This document shows, piece by piece, positions 51,824-60,232 of a stretch of 60,232 nucleotides of DNA. The notes under the pieces were generated by a model that searched no databases, was not told the DNA's origin, and worked only from the letters and a program-made list of their open reading frames with translations. The position numbers were made by a program, and so were the translations under genes. How positions within the stretch are numbered: the stretch's first letter is position 1; each line of letters opens with the position of its first letter. The DNA comes from Lachnospiraceae bacterium UBA7188 (GTDB lineage: Bacteria > Bacillota > Clostridia > Lachnospirales > Lachnospiraceae), in the NCBI GenBank assembly GCA_002490995.1, contig DKVC01000195.1, positions 1 through 60,232 on the forward strand. The letters run 5' to 3'.

Positions 51824-52594
51824 ATGTTCAATATTGACAAACAGGAATTCGGCACATTCGTGGCCATGCTCCGGAAGGAGAAAGGCATCACTCAGAAGGA
51901 GCTGGCAGAGCGGCTTTTCATATCGGATAAGGCGGTGAGCAAATGGGAGACTGCTGCCAGCGTCCCCAGCATTGATTTGCTGATACCGCTGGCAGATCAG
52001 CTGGGGGTTACGGTGACGGAGCTGTTACTGTGCAGGCGCATGGAACAGGACAACGCGTTGAGCGCGACACAGGTGGAGCAGGTGGTGAAAACGGCCATTT
52101 CCTATTCGGACAAACAGCCCCGGACATATCAAAAAAACAGGAAATGGGGGCTTATCTATATCCTCTCCCTGCTGATTTCCTGCCTTGAATTATGGCTTTC
52201 CTACAGAGCCGGGAGCATCACCATCGTACAGAGTGTAGCTATGGGTATGGGCGCGATTTTCGGGATATATTTTTGCTTTCTGGCAAAGGAAAAGCTGCCG
52301 GCTTATTATGACAAAAACCATATCAGCGCTTATACGGACGGAATATTTGAGATGAACCTGACAGGTCTTTCTCTCAACAATAACAACTGGGGAAAAATAT
52401 TGAATGTCGGGCGTATCTACTCTGTGACGATCATGCTGGCGTATCCAATTATCGGCTATATAGAGACTCAGCTTTTCCCGGGAATCCTGCGGGATATGAT
52501 TGATTTGTATTTCGGTTTATTCCTTACTTTGGGTGGATTCTTCATCCCGATTTATATTGTGGGAAATAAGTATAAAGAAAGGGAATGGCGTTAG
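51824..52594 (+). CDS. XRE regulator with C-terminal membrane domain
   Basis: 256 residues. N-terminal HTH (FVAMLRKEKGITQKELAERL, FISDKAVSKWETAASVPSID) and four hydrophobic helices from about 105 to 250. This is a frequent Firmicutes architecture thought to couple membrane state to transcription. AGGAGG lies before ATG 51824. Targets unknown; the following genes are degraded. Confidence 0.85.
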   Translation: MFNIDKQEFGTFVAMLRKEKGITQKELAERLFISDKAVSKWETAASVPSIDLLIPLADQLGVTVTELLLCRRMEQDNALSATQVEQVVKTAISYSDKQPRTYQKNRKWGLIYILSLLISCLELWLSYRAGSITIVQSVAMGMGAIFGIYFCFLAKEKLPAYYDKNHISAYTDGIFEMNLTGLSLNNNNWGKILNVGRIYSVTIMLAYPIIGYIETQLFPGILRDMIDLYFGLFLTLGGFFIPIYIVGNKYKEREWR

Positions 52595-52670
52595 TCAATT
52601 ATGTGTCGGTGCAACCCGAAACTGCCATAAACACGGCATCTTAATACATACTGCGCACCGGTTACTGATC

Positions 52671-52943
52671 AACGGAGTCCATGCCGCCAATTGCCATGAT
52701 ATCTGTACCCAGGCGGCCAGGAAGGAGTGGGGCTTTGACGGCGTAATCATGACGGACTGGACGACGACTATGGCGGGGGACGGCTGCATGCGCGCCGGAA
52801 ACGATCTGGTGATGCCCGGAAGCGCCTCCGACCATGAAAATATGAAAAAGGAACTGGAGCAGGGAACCCTGACGGAAGAGACGCTCCGGGGATGCATTAC
52901 TAGGCTGATGAGAGTCATTCTGCGTTCCGGCTTATATGGGTAA
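52671..52943 (+). pseudogene. Glycoside hydrolase family 3 fragment
   Basis: About 90 residues match the end of the GH3 catalytic barrel: NGVHAANCHDICTQAARKEW, then GFDGVIMTDW with the nucleophile Asp, AGNDLVMPG, and EETLRGCITRLMRVIL. All of the N-terminal barrel and the C-terminal domain are missing and no start signal is seen. It is a remnant of a beta-glycosidase. Confidence 0.8.
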
Positions 52944-53037
52944 GGAAATGGCCGCAAATAACTGCTGCAAGTTTGTGTGAATCCACAGTAAACCCCCAGA
53001 CCTTTATGCGAGGTGGACGGAAGGAGAGGGGCTTCCC

Positions 53038-54753
53038 ATGAGAAAGGAGCTTCCCATGGAAGTCCATATGGTTCTGATACCTCTTATCCTATTGCTGGGA
53101 ATTGTGATTTTTAAGCAGATGATACCATCTGTCACAAACCTGGTCAATGCATCGGCACAGAACCGCTTGAAGATTGTATTAAGGAACCGGTTCATGAAAA
53201 AGCAGGCCGCGCTTCAATACAGGTACATGGAGGATAATGAGTCCTGCGCATTGATATACCGCGTCTGTGAGGATGTAGAAAATCGTTTTTGGAGTGGCTG
53301 TCGGACGGTCTGTAGTGGAATTGAGCTGGTAGTAAAATGCGCAGCTTTGATGAGCATTGTCATGGGGGTAAGCGTTCTGAGCGGTGTAGCGATTTTAACG
53401 GTGAGCGTACCGCTTTTTTACCTGGCATATAGAACCGGTAAACAGAATTATGTCCTTCAAAAAGATGCAGTGGAGACAAAAAGACGAACCGACTATCTGG
53501 CAGCGATTCTGTCGGACAGAGACCATGCAAAAGAGCGGATAATGTTCGGCTATTCGAAAGAGATAGAGAAGGAATATGACAGGCTCAGCGATTATGCGAA
53601 CGAAAAAGAGGCTGCCATCGAGAAGAAAAGATATGCCAATATGAAAAGCGGATCGCTGACCATGGTTCTGCTGGCGGTGATCATCATGCTGCTGCTTTTG
53701 CCCGCTTTAAGCAGCGGAAAGCTGTCAAACGGATTATATGTAGGCCTTGTGACATCCATTTTAAACCTTGTCTAGGGCATGTCGTGGAATCTGGCGGGAA
53801 TCATGCAGGGAATTGCGGATGTCAATGCGTATCTGCGTGATGTGGAAATATTCCTGGGCATGGAGGAAAAAGTGGATGCCGATGCCAGGCCGTTGAAAAT
53901 CCCGGGATTCCAGGTGGAGACGATTGAATTCAGAAGGGTATCTTTCAGATATCCGGGAGGGGACAGGTATGTGCTGAAGGATTGCTCCTTCATGCTTCAG
54001 GGAAATAAATGCTATGCGGTAGTGGGTAAAAACGGCGCGGGCAAATCCACCCTCACGAAATTGCTGACCGGACTGTATGAGGATTACGAGGGGGAGATTC
54101 TGATCAACGGAAAAGACCTGCGGGAATACCGATATGGAGAATTGAAGTGGATGTTCTCCGTAGTGTTCCAGGATTTTGCACGATACGCGCTGTCCTTCCG
54201 GGAGAATATTCTGGTGGGAAATGTGGGTGGCAATGAGGAGCATTCCCATACGCAGTTTCTGGAACAGATTATAGATAAACTGGAATTGAAATCCTGTGTA
54301 CAGAAACTGCCAGGGGGGTTGGATACTCGGCTGGGAAAACTGGACAGGGACGGCGTGGATCTGTCCGGAGGGCAGTGGCAGAAACTGGCCATTGCAAGGC
54401 TTCTGTACAGCGATGCTCCTGTCAATATCCTCGATGAGCCCACGGCGGCATTGGATCCCAGGGGAGAAGCGAAGGTGTACGAGATGTTCCGGCAGGTCAC
54501 AATGGAGAGAGGGCAATCCACGGAAGGAGTGCACTCCATGAAAGATATGCACACAATGGAAGAGGCGTACTCCATGGAGAAGTTCACGATTCTGATCACC
54601 TACAGATTGGGAGCCGCTCGCATGGCAGATGAGATTCTGGTATTGGATCAGGGAAGAATCATCGAACAGGGTACACACGAAGGTCTGATCCAATCGGAAA
54701 ATGGGCTTTATAAGGAGATGTTCGACAGCCAGAGGTGTTGGTATGAGACATAA
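53038..54753 (+). pseudogene. ABC exporter half-transporter interrupted by in-frame TAG
   Basis: One frame of 572 codons broken by TAG at 53773-53775 (codon 246, after SILNLV), resuming GMSWNLAGIMQG. The first membrane helix expected in the family is also missing at the start. ATPase part: Walker A GKNGAGKST, signature LSGGQWQKLAIARLL, Walker B VNILDEPTAALD. A six-residue repeat (HSMKDM, HTMEEA, YSMEKF; 54530-54583) is inserted just before ILITYRLG. TAG is one transition from CAG. The downstream half could start at ATG 53779 but no ribosome binding site is there. Partner of the next gene. Confidence 0.8.
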
Positions 54754-56512
54754 AAAGAGACATAGAAATTTTGTTGCCAACAATTTAGTGGGACTAAGGC
54801 TTCTGTACAGAATGTTCCCCGGAGGCATCCTTTTCTATTCGGTATTGCAGATGCTCCACGGGGTATCCTGGGTCTTGCAGGTTATGAGTGTACAGTATTT
54901 TTTTGACGGGATTTCGGGAAAAGAAGGCGCAATCCCGCCTCTTGCCATCAAGATATTGCTGTTAGGAGCCGCATATGCTTTTGCGCAGACCATGAATGGG
55001 GTCGCCAACTGTTACGGGCAGATTCTGAACCGAAAAGTCACAAAAGAAACAAAAAAGATTTTATTTCATACGATTGACCGAAAAGAGGCAATCGCTTTTG
55101 AGTACGCAGAAGAACTGGATCAGATGAACAAGGCTGTCCGTGGTTCCGAAGGGGTATTCTGGGTCAGCACCACTATTTTGGATATCCTGTTTTTCTATGT
55201 TTTTTATTTTGCAGTGATGAGCTGGTATCTGTTTTCCCTGGCGCCGCTCCTTGGCATCAGCACAATCATTATTTTCATACCGAATGTGATAGCCAGGCTG
55301 CTTCATATGATATCCTTTGAACATCTGGAAAACGAAGCCGCGCCTGTCCGGAGAAAGACAGATTATTATGCGGACTGCATCGTCGGAAAGGAGTATTATA
55401 AGGAGACCCGCCTGTGGGGATGCGGCAAATACTTCCTTGACAGATACAATAGGATGTTGAAGAAGCTGAATGGGCTGCATTTCCGGATGCAGATACGAAA
55501 GGAGAAAATCAATTTCTGTATTAATGTCCTGACTGTGTCGGCTTATGGCATAATCATTGGGATGCTGGTCTATTATGTCTTGACGGACGCAATTTCCGTA
55601 GGCGCTTTTGCGGCGGTCTTTGCTGCGCTGCGGGAGTTTTATGGGTTCATGGATGAAGTGATATCGGAGCGTCTGGCCATATCCATAGAAAATATGGCAA
55701 CAGTCAGGAACTTTTTTGCGTTTATAGAGGACAACAGGGAAGAGCGTGAACAGATCAATCTGCCCGAAAGATTTGAGATTCGGCTGGATCACGTGTCCTT
55801 CGCCTATCCACAGCCGGAGACAGGGGAACGAAAATATGTGCTTTCGGATATAAATTTAAGGATTCCCTGGGGACAGACGGTCGCTTTGGTAGGGGAAAAC
55901 GGCAGCGGGAAAAGCACGCTGTGTCATATCATTGCGGGACTATATTCCCCTACGGAGGGAACGGTCTCTTACGGAGAAGAGCAGAGAGGGGCCGGACGGA
56001 TCGTAAAGGGGATATCCGCAGTTTTCCAGAAGTTCTGCCGATACAGTATGTCTCTGGGGGAGAATATCAGAATCAGCGACCTGGACGGGGATAAGTCTGA
56101 GGACAGGCTGCGTCAGATCTGTAAAGACGTTGGCGTAGCCCCTGAGTGGGTCGGCGGGATAGACGGCATGCTGGGAAGGGAGTTCGGAGGAACGGAAGTT
56201 TCTGGCGGTCAATGGCAGCGAATCGCCATTGCAAGAGGGATATACCGTAACAACAGCCTTCTGATTCTGGACGAGCCTACGGCTGCCATAGACGCTCTGG
56301 AGGAGAAGTATCTATACGAGGAATTCGGTAAATTGTCGCGTAATTGTACTTCCATCATTGTGACCCACCGGCTGGCTTCCGCCCAGATCGCTGACAGGAT
56401 TCTGGTGATTAAGGATGGGCGTATTTTGCAAGACGGCAGCCACGATGAGTTGATTGCGGTGCAGGGTGAATATAGGGCAATGTATGAACTTCAGAGCCAG
56501 TGGTATCAATAG
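54743..56512 (+). CDS. ABC exporter, fused membrane and ATPase domains
   Basis: 589 residues. Six membrane helices within about 25-300, then the ATPase: Walker A GENGSGKST near 388, signature VSGGQWQRIAIARGI, Walker B LLILDEPTAAID, H loop VTHRL. ATG 54743 overlaps the previous gene by 11 bases and has AGAGGTG before it. Probable heterodimer partner of the interrupted exporter, handling a peptide or lipid. An OmpR regulator and kinase follow. Confidence 0.92.
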   Translation: MRHKKRHRNFVANNLVGLRLLYRMFPGGILFYSVLQMLHGVSWVLQVMSVQYFFDGISGKEGAIPPLAIKILLLGAAYAFAQTMNGVANCYGQILNRKVTKETKKILFHTIDRKEAIAFEYAEELDQMNKAVRGSEGVFWVSTTILDILFFYVFYFAVMSWYLFSLAPLLGISTIIIFIPNVIARLLHMISFEHLENEAAPVRRKTDYYADCIVGKEYYKETRLWGCGKYFLDRYNRMLKKLNGLHFRMQIRKEKINFCINVLTVSAYGIIIGMLVYYVLTDAISVGAFAAVFAALREFYGFMDEVISERLAISIENMATVRNFFAFIEDNREEREQINLPERFEIRLDHVSFAYPQPETGERKYVLSDINLRIPWGQTVALVGENGSGKSTLCHIIAGLYSPTEGTVSYGEEQRGAGRIVKGISAVFQKFCRYSMSLGENIRISDLDGDKSEDRLRQICKDVGVAPEWVGGIDGMLGREFGGTEVSGGQWQRIAIARGIYRNNSLLILDEPTAAIDALEEKYLYEEFGKLSRNCTSIIVTHRLASAQIADRILVIKDGRILQDGSHDELIAVQGEYRAMYELQSQWYQ

Positions 56513-56689
56513 ACGAACCAAATATTGCATCCCTGCACAGCGTCCGCATCCCGGTGGAGCGTTCTGTGGCGCTGCTGAAGTGGGAGATGGTGGGTGAGAG
56601 GATATGGACTTGAGATTTATCTGCACATTATACGCATTCTTCACAGAAATCACAAAATAACATGCTATGCTTATCCCGGAGGTGGTACC

Positions 56690-57361
56690 ATGGAAAGGAT
56701 TTTGATCGTGGAGGATGATTTCGATATCCAGGAGCTTCTGCAGAACTTTTTACAGGAAGCGTGCTATCAGACCGCCGTGGCAAAGGATGGCGTGGAGGCG
56801 GTGAGCCTGTTCTCAAAGGAGCGGTTCGATTTGATATTGCTGGACATCATGCTGCCCAAAATCGACGGTTTTACGGTCTGTGAGCTGATACGCAGACAAT
56901 CCCAGATTCCCATCATCATGCTGACCGCACTGAGCGGCGAGGAGGAGCAGATACGGGGGCTGGATCTGCAAGTGGACGATTATATCACGAAACCGTTCTC
57001 CATGCCCGTGCTGGTGCGGAAGATAGCGGCTGTCCTGAGGCGTAGCGGCTGCGGACAGGAGGATAGGCACCAGACGCTTGTATACCGGAACCTTGTCCTG
57101 GATCTGGACAGCTATCTGGCCGCGGTGGACGGCAGAGAGTACGAGCTGACCCAGAGGGAGTTCGAGATACTGCGGGAGCTGCTGGCCCACCAGGGACGGG
57201 TGATGACGCGGCAGAATCTGTTGGACAAGCTGTGGCGGTATGACTTTTACGGGGACGAGCGGGTGGTGGATACGCATATCAAAAATCTGCGGAAGAAGCT
57301 GGGGATTGACTTTATCCAGACAATCAGAGGGGTGGGATATAAGATTGAGAGAGAAAATTAA
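56690..57361 (+). CDS. OmpR-family response regulator
   Basis: 223 residues. Receiver with VEDD and phosphoacceptor Asp52 in LILLDIMLPKIDG, Thr in MLTALS and Lys in DDYITKPF; winged-helix DNA-binding domain at about 125-223 (LTQREFEILRELLAHQGRVM, VVDTHIKNLRKKLG). GGAGGTGG precedes ATG 56690. Its end overlaps the kinase start by 17 bases. Likely controls the neighbouring ABC exporter genes. Confidence 0.95.
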   Translation: MERILIVEDDFDIQELLQNFLQEACYQTAVAKDGVEAVSLFSKERFDLILLDIMLPKIDGFTVCELIRRQSQIPIIMLTALSGEEEQIRGLDLQVDDYITKPFSMPVLVRKIAAVLRRSGCGQEDRHQTLVYRNLVLDLDSYLAAVDGREYELTQREFEILRELLAHQGRVMTRQNLLDKLWRYDFYGDERVVDTHIKNLRKKLGIDFIQTIRGVGYKIEREN

Positions 57362-58901
57362 GGGCAGCCTGTTCGCGAAAGTCTTCCTCATTACCCTGGT
57401 AATGCTGTTTGGCCTGTCACTGCTGGTCTTCGGCCTGTTGGCCTGGCTGATGCCCCAGACTTATTCCAATAAACTGAACGCCTTGTTGGACGAACAGACA
57501 TTAAGCTTCCTCTCTGAGCTGGAAAAAGTGTCTTTCGCAGACAGCGGGGGGCTGTTCGACCAGTTTGCCCGGAACATGGAGATCTATTCTATGGAGCTGT
57601 ATGACGAAAACGGTGTCTTCGTTCCGCTGCCCTCCGCACAAGCCTCTGCTGAGTATGGGGAACGGGGGTTGGCAGGATATGGGGAAGTGGGCTATGCCGG
57701 GTATGGAGAAACCAGTCATGCAAGTAATGGGGGAGCAGGTTATGCCAGGTATGGAGAAGCGGGCTATACAGCCGGGTATGGGGAAGTGAGCATTGCGCTA
57801 TCTGCAGAAGACGATTTCGGAGAGGACACGCCTGTCCTATGCAATCAGTATTATTTTTCTTTTGCGGACAGCAAGGAACGCTACATGCTTCTTGTGTATG
57901 GAAAAGCAGGGCAGATTGCGGAACTGCAGCAGGCTTTTCTGCGCGTGTTTCCGCTGCTGGCGGCTGTGATTTTTCTGGTTTCCCTGATGGTCTCGTGGAT
58001 TTATTCCAGGATGATCACAAAACCGGTTTTGGAAATCAGCCGCGTATCGGAGCGGATGTCCGGTCTGGATTTAGAATGGCAGGTGGACGGGCAGCGGACG
58101 GATGAGCTTGGGACGCTGGGAAAAAGCCTGAACAAGTTGTCACAGAATCTGCGGGCGGCGCTGGCGGATCTGAGGAAAGCGAATGCGGAGCTGGAGGCCG
58201 ACATCCGGCGGGAAAAGGCACTGGAGCAGGCCCAGATAGATTTCTTCGCCGCCGCGTCCCATGAGCTGAAGACGCCTATCACGGTCATCAGGGGTCAGCT
58301 GGAGGGCATGCTTCTGGGGATAGGGGCATACAAAGACAGGGAAAAATACCTTCTGCGGTCATTGGGAGTCACCCATACCCTGGAATCCATGGTCTATGAC
58401 CTGCTGACGATTTCAAGATTACAGGCTTCGGATTCCGGTTTCAGGACGGAGAAGATTGACTGTGTTCCTGTAATACGGAAGTATCTGGCCGACACGGAAG
58501 ATCTGATTGCGGGCAAGGACTTGCAGATAGACTGGCATTTCCCGGATTCCGTCCTCGTAGATGCCAACAGAATCCTGATGGAAAAAGTGTTCTCCAATCT
58601 GATTGGGAACGCCGTGAAATACGCTCCCTCGGAAGCGGCAGTCCATATCACCGCCCGGGAGCGGCAGGGCAGATGGCTGTTTTCCATAGAGAACACGGGC
58701 ACGCATATTCCGGAGGAAGCCATTCCGAAGCTGTTCGAAGCGTTTTACCGGGTGGACACATCCCGCAGCCGCCAGACCGGGGGGAGCGGCCTGGGGCTTT
58801 ATATCGTACAGAAAATCCTACAGCAGCATGGCAGCCACTGTGACGTCCGCAACACGGAGGAGGGCGTGGAATTCTTCTTCGAGCTTCCGCAGAGTGTGTA
58901 A
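57345..58901 (+). CDS. Sensor histidine kinase with Gly-Tyr repeats in the sensor domain
   Basis: 518 residues. Membrane helices at about 10-33 and 205-225 flank an extracytoplasmic sensor. Residues about 97-146 of the sensor are an imperfect 8-residue repeat (GYGEVGYA, GYGETSHA, RYGEAGYT and so on). HAMP near 225-280, phosphoacceptor His in AASHELKTPI near 305, N box SNLIGNAVKYAP, G boxes including GGSGLGLYIV. Start TTG 57345 with GAGGGGTGGG upstream, overlapping the regulator stop. The repeat is absent from usual sensor domains. Confidence 0.92.
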   Translation: MREKIKGSLFAKVFLITLVMLFGLSLLVFGLLAWLMPQTYSNKLNALLDEQTLSFLSELEKVSFADSGGLFDQFARNMEIYSMELYDENGVFVPLPSAQASAEYGERGLAGYGEVGYAGYGETSHASNGGAGYARYGEAGYTAGYGEVSIALSAEDDFGEDTPVLCNQYYFSFADSKERYMLLVYGKAGQIAELQQAFLRVFPLLAAVIFLVSLMVSWIYSRMITKPVLEISRVSERMSGLDLEWQVDGQRTDELGTLGKSLNKLSQNLRAALADLRKANAELEADIRREKALEQAQIDFFAAASHELKTPITVIRGQLEGMLLGIGAYKDREKYLLRSLGVTHTLESMVYDLLTISRLQASDSGFRTEKIDCVPVIRKYLADTEDLIAGKDLQIDWHFPDSVLVDANRILMEKVFSNLIGNAVKYAPSEAAVHITARERQGRWLFSIENTGTHIPEEAIPKLFEAFYRVDTSRSRQTGGSGLGLYIVQKILQQHGSHCDVRNTEEGVEFFFELPQSV

Positions 58902-59008
58902 ACGGAGCGTATATACAAATTCTTTTTTGCGTCTGCATATACAAAACAGGAAAGGCATGCTATACTGGAATGCGTTACAAACTCCGCTTTGGAAAGGAGG
59001 CGATTGAC

Positions 59009-59921
59009 ATGAAAGCATATCAGAAGAATATGAGTCGTGATAAATCCGAAAAATATGAGGGGAGCGGTCTATCCTTATCTTTGGCAGGGAAACAGGCGGT
59101 TTCTGCGCCTTTCCCCTGTACCGGAGAAGATGGAAGGCAACCTGAAAGGAGAATTGGAATTCCTGTGCTATCTGCAGAGCAGGAATTATCCCGCCGTAGT
59201 TCCGGTAGCATCCAATTCCGGTGAGCTTGTTGTCACCCTTAATTCCATTTGGGGAAAATATTACGCCAGCGTTTTCAAGGGCGTTGACGGAATTCCCATT
59301 GAAGACACCGACTGCAACGATTTTCTCCTGTTTGCGTATGGAAAGGCGTTGGGGCAGCTCCATGCACTGTCTGCTGAATATGTTCCGGAAAACAGGAAAT
59401 GGACATACCGTGATGTGCTGTCATGGATTGGGAGAGTGCTGGAAGAATACCGTGCCCCGGACAAAATGCTGACAGAGATGGAAAATGTCCGCCGGGCATT
59501 GGATGAGCTGCCGCAGACAGATGATGCTTTCGGGTTGGTTCATTATGATTTTGAACCGGATAATGTGTTTTGGGATGAAGACAGCCAGTGCTGTACCGCC
59601 ATTGATTTTGAGGACGGTATGTACCACTTTTTTCTGGTGGATTTGGAGCAGGCTCTGGATGCGCTGTCAGAAATCGTCCCCCCGGACAGGCAGTCAGCCG
59701 CGGAAAGCGCTTTTCTGCGAGGATACAGAAGTGTAAAGACATTAGAGGCTGATTATGCTGGAAAAATAAAACTGATGCGGCGATTCTGTGACTTGTATTC
59801 TTATGCAAGACTGATTCGCTGTGTTGCTGAGGAGATTTCAGATGAACCGGATTGGATGGCCAGTCTGAGGGAGAGGCTCCATGGGAAAATCAAGCTTTTG
59901 GAAAGCGGCATATCTGGATAA
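59009..59921 (+). pseudogene. APH-like phosphotransferase with a probable N-terminal frameshift
   Basis: AGGAGG (58995-59000) points to ATG 59009, which reads MKAYQKNMSRDKSEKYE and then leaves the domain frame. The conserved protein continues one base shifted: AVYPYLWQGNRRFLRLSP, catalytic loop VHYDFEPDNVFW and metal Asp in TAIDFEDGM, to 59921. The shift lies in or near AAAAA (59049-59053) or GGGG (59058-59061). The domain frame has no good start of its own (GTG 59037 and ATG 59055 lack ribosome binding sites). The fold fits APH/YihE-type kinases; substrate unknown. Confidence 0.7.
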
Positions 59922-59959
59922 GCGCCAGGCTTGAAAGGTGACATACCGCTGAATGTGGT

Positions 59960-59978
59960 CAGGTTCTCTCTGAACCTG
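59960..59978. other. Short hairpin downstream of APH-like gene
   Basis: CAGGTTC (59960-59966) pairs with GAACCTG (59972-59978). No T run follows, so termination is doubtful. Confidence 0.35.
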
Positions 59979-60038
59979 GCATAAATGAAATAGCCAAAGT
60001 TCAGAAAGGACCTCCACTTAAGCGCGCATCCCCTTTCT

Positions 60039-60202
60039 TACCAATACTGCTTTACCGTTTCGCTGGATTCATTTTCAGATAATTGGAATCTCTCCGCAAT
60101 CCGCTTTATCGTCTCTACCAAAGAGATGCCTAAATCTTTATATGTCTCCACTGCACCTTTAATTTCGCTTTCTTCTCGCATCTGTTGGATTGCCGAACAC
60201 AT
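60039..60202 (-). pseudogene. Rpn-type nuclease/transposase family C-terminal fragment
   Basis: From ATG 60202 with AGGAG upstream, 49 residues read MCSAIQQMREESEIKGAVET, then IKRIAERFQLSENES and stop early at 60053. Restoring one base gives the usual ending ETVKQYW and a stop at 60039-60041. The helical tail resembles the C-termini of Rpn/PD-(D/E)XK recombination-promoting proteins. The nuclease domain is absent, so this is a decayed remnant or a short standalone reading frame. Confidence 0.55.
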
Positions 60203-60232
60203 GTTCACATCTCCTAGTATAATAATGATATA

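Noticed and set aside
37119..53775. Genome-wide recoding of TAG to glutamine
   Set aside because: TAG is the normal stop of several intact genes here (amidase, GH31, DHHW, large lyase, second ABC exporter), so it is not reassigned as a rule.
56513..56689. Possible coding remnant before the OmpR gene
   Set aside because: A short stretch reads plausibly (IASLHSVRIPVERSV) but it is too short to assign and lacks a start.
1..60232. Prophage, insertion sequence or integrative element
   Set aside because: No integrase, transposase, terminase, capsid or conjugation gene was recognised.

Overview
The window is bacterial chromosome from a Gram-positive gut-type Clostridium relative, most likely a Lachnospiraceae member. 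The basis is the conserved uvrC-hprK-glucokinase-murB-rapZ-whiA-HPr-like block, class II aldolase, DUF4358/MBOAT/DHHW surface genes, strong AGGAGG ribosome binding sites and moderate GC. The genus cannot be fixed from sequence alone. No tRNA, rRNA, CRISPR array, transposase or phage structural gene was recognised.

Layout. 1-9400: housekeeping block on the + strand (end of an amidase, then uvrC, hprK, glk, murB, rapZ, whiA, a Crh-like HPr without the catalytic histidine, a diacylglycerol-kinase-like lipid kinase, fba). 9400-10250: an inverted duplication encoding two small RNAs whose promoters face each other. 10250-18000: GNAT-aminoglycoside kinase fusion, a membrane-anchored small protein, two short XRE regulators, cyclophilin, a structured repeat, a second GNAT protein and hflK/hflC. 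18000-20500: LytTR regulator and GHKL kinase with a likely LytTR binding site upstream. 20500-24300: lipoprotein, MBOAT acyltransferase and DHHW protein, probably acylating an exported polysaccharide. 24300-27350: Panacea-type toxin-antitoxin module, HAD phosphatase, rsmA.

27400-44500 is a carbohydrate-utilisation locus: a divergent AraC regulator, then GH43, esterase, GH88, GH28, GH31 and two heparinase II/III-like lyases, aimed at a uronate-containing polysaccharide. Its sugar ABC importer survives only as fragments, one lyase has an in-frame TAG, and the other has lost its N-terminus at a deletion junction with a solute-binding-protein gene. The locus therefore looks partly decayed.

44500-60232 is accessory and regulatory: a nuclease fragment, an XRE/DUF2975 operon, a BceAB/VexAB-like ABC transporter with an ECF sigma/anti-sigma pair, an antitoxin with a deleted PIN toxin, an ACT protein, an XRE membrane regulator, a GH3 fragment, two ABC exporter half-genes (one with an in-frame TAG), an OmpR/histidine-kinase pair, a frameshifted APH-like kinase and a broken Rpn-type fragment.

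Three patterns cut across genes: the twin small RNAs with a conserved anti-Shine-Dalgarno segment; clean in-frame tandem-repeat insertions in at least five unrelated proteins; and two long ORFs each interrupted by one TAG that is one transition from CAG.
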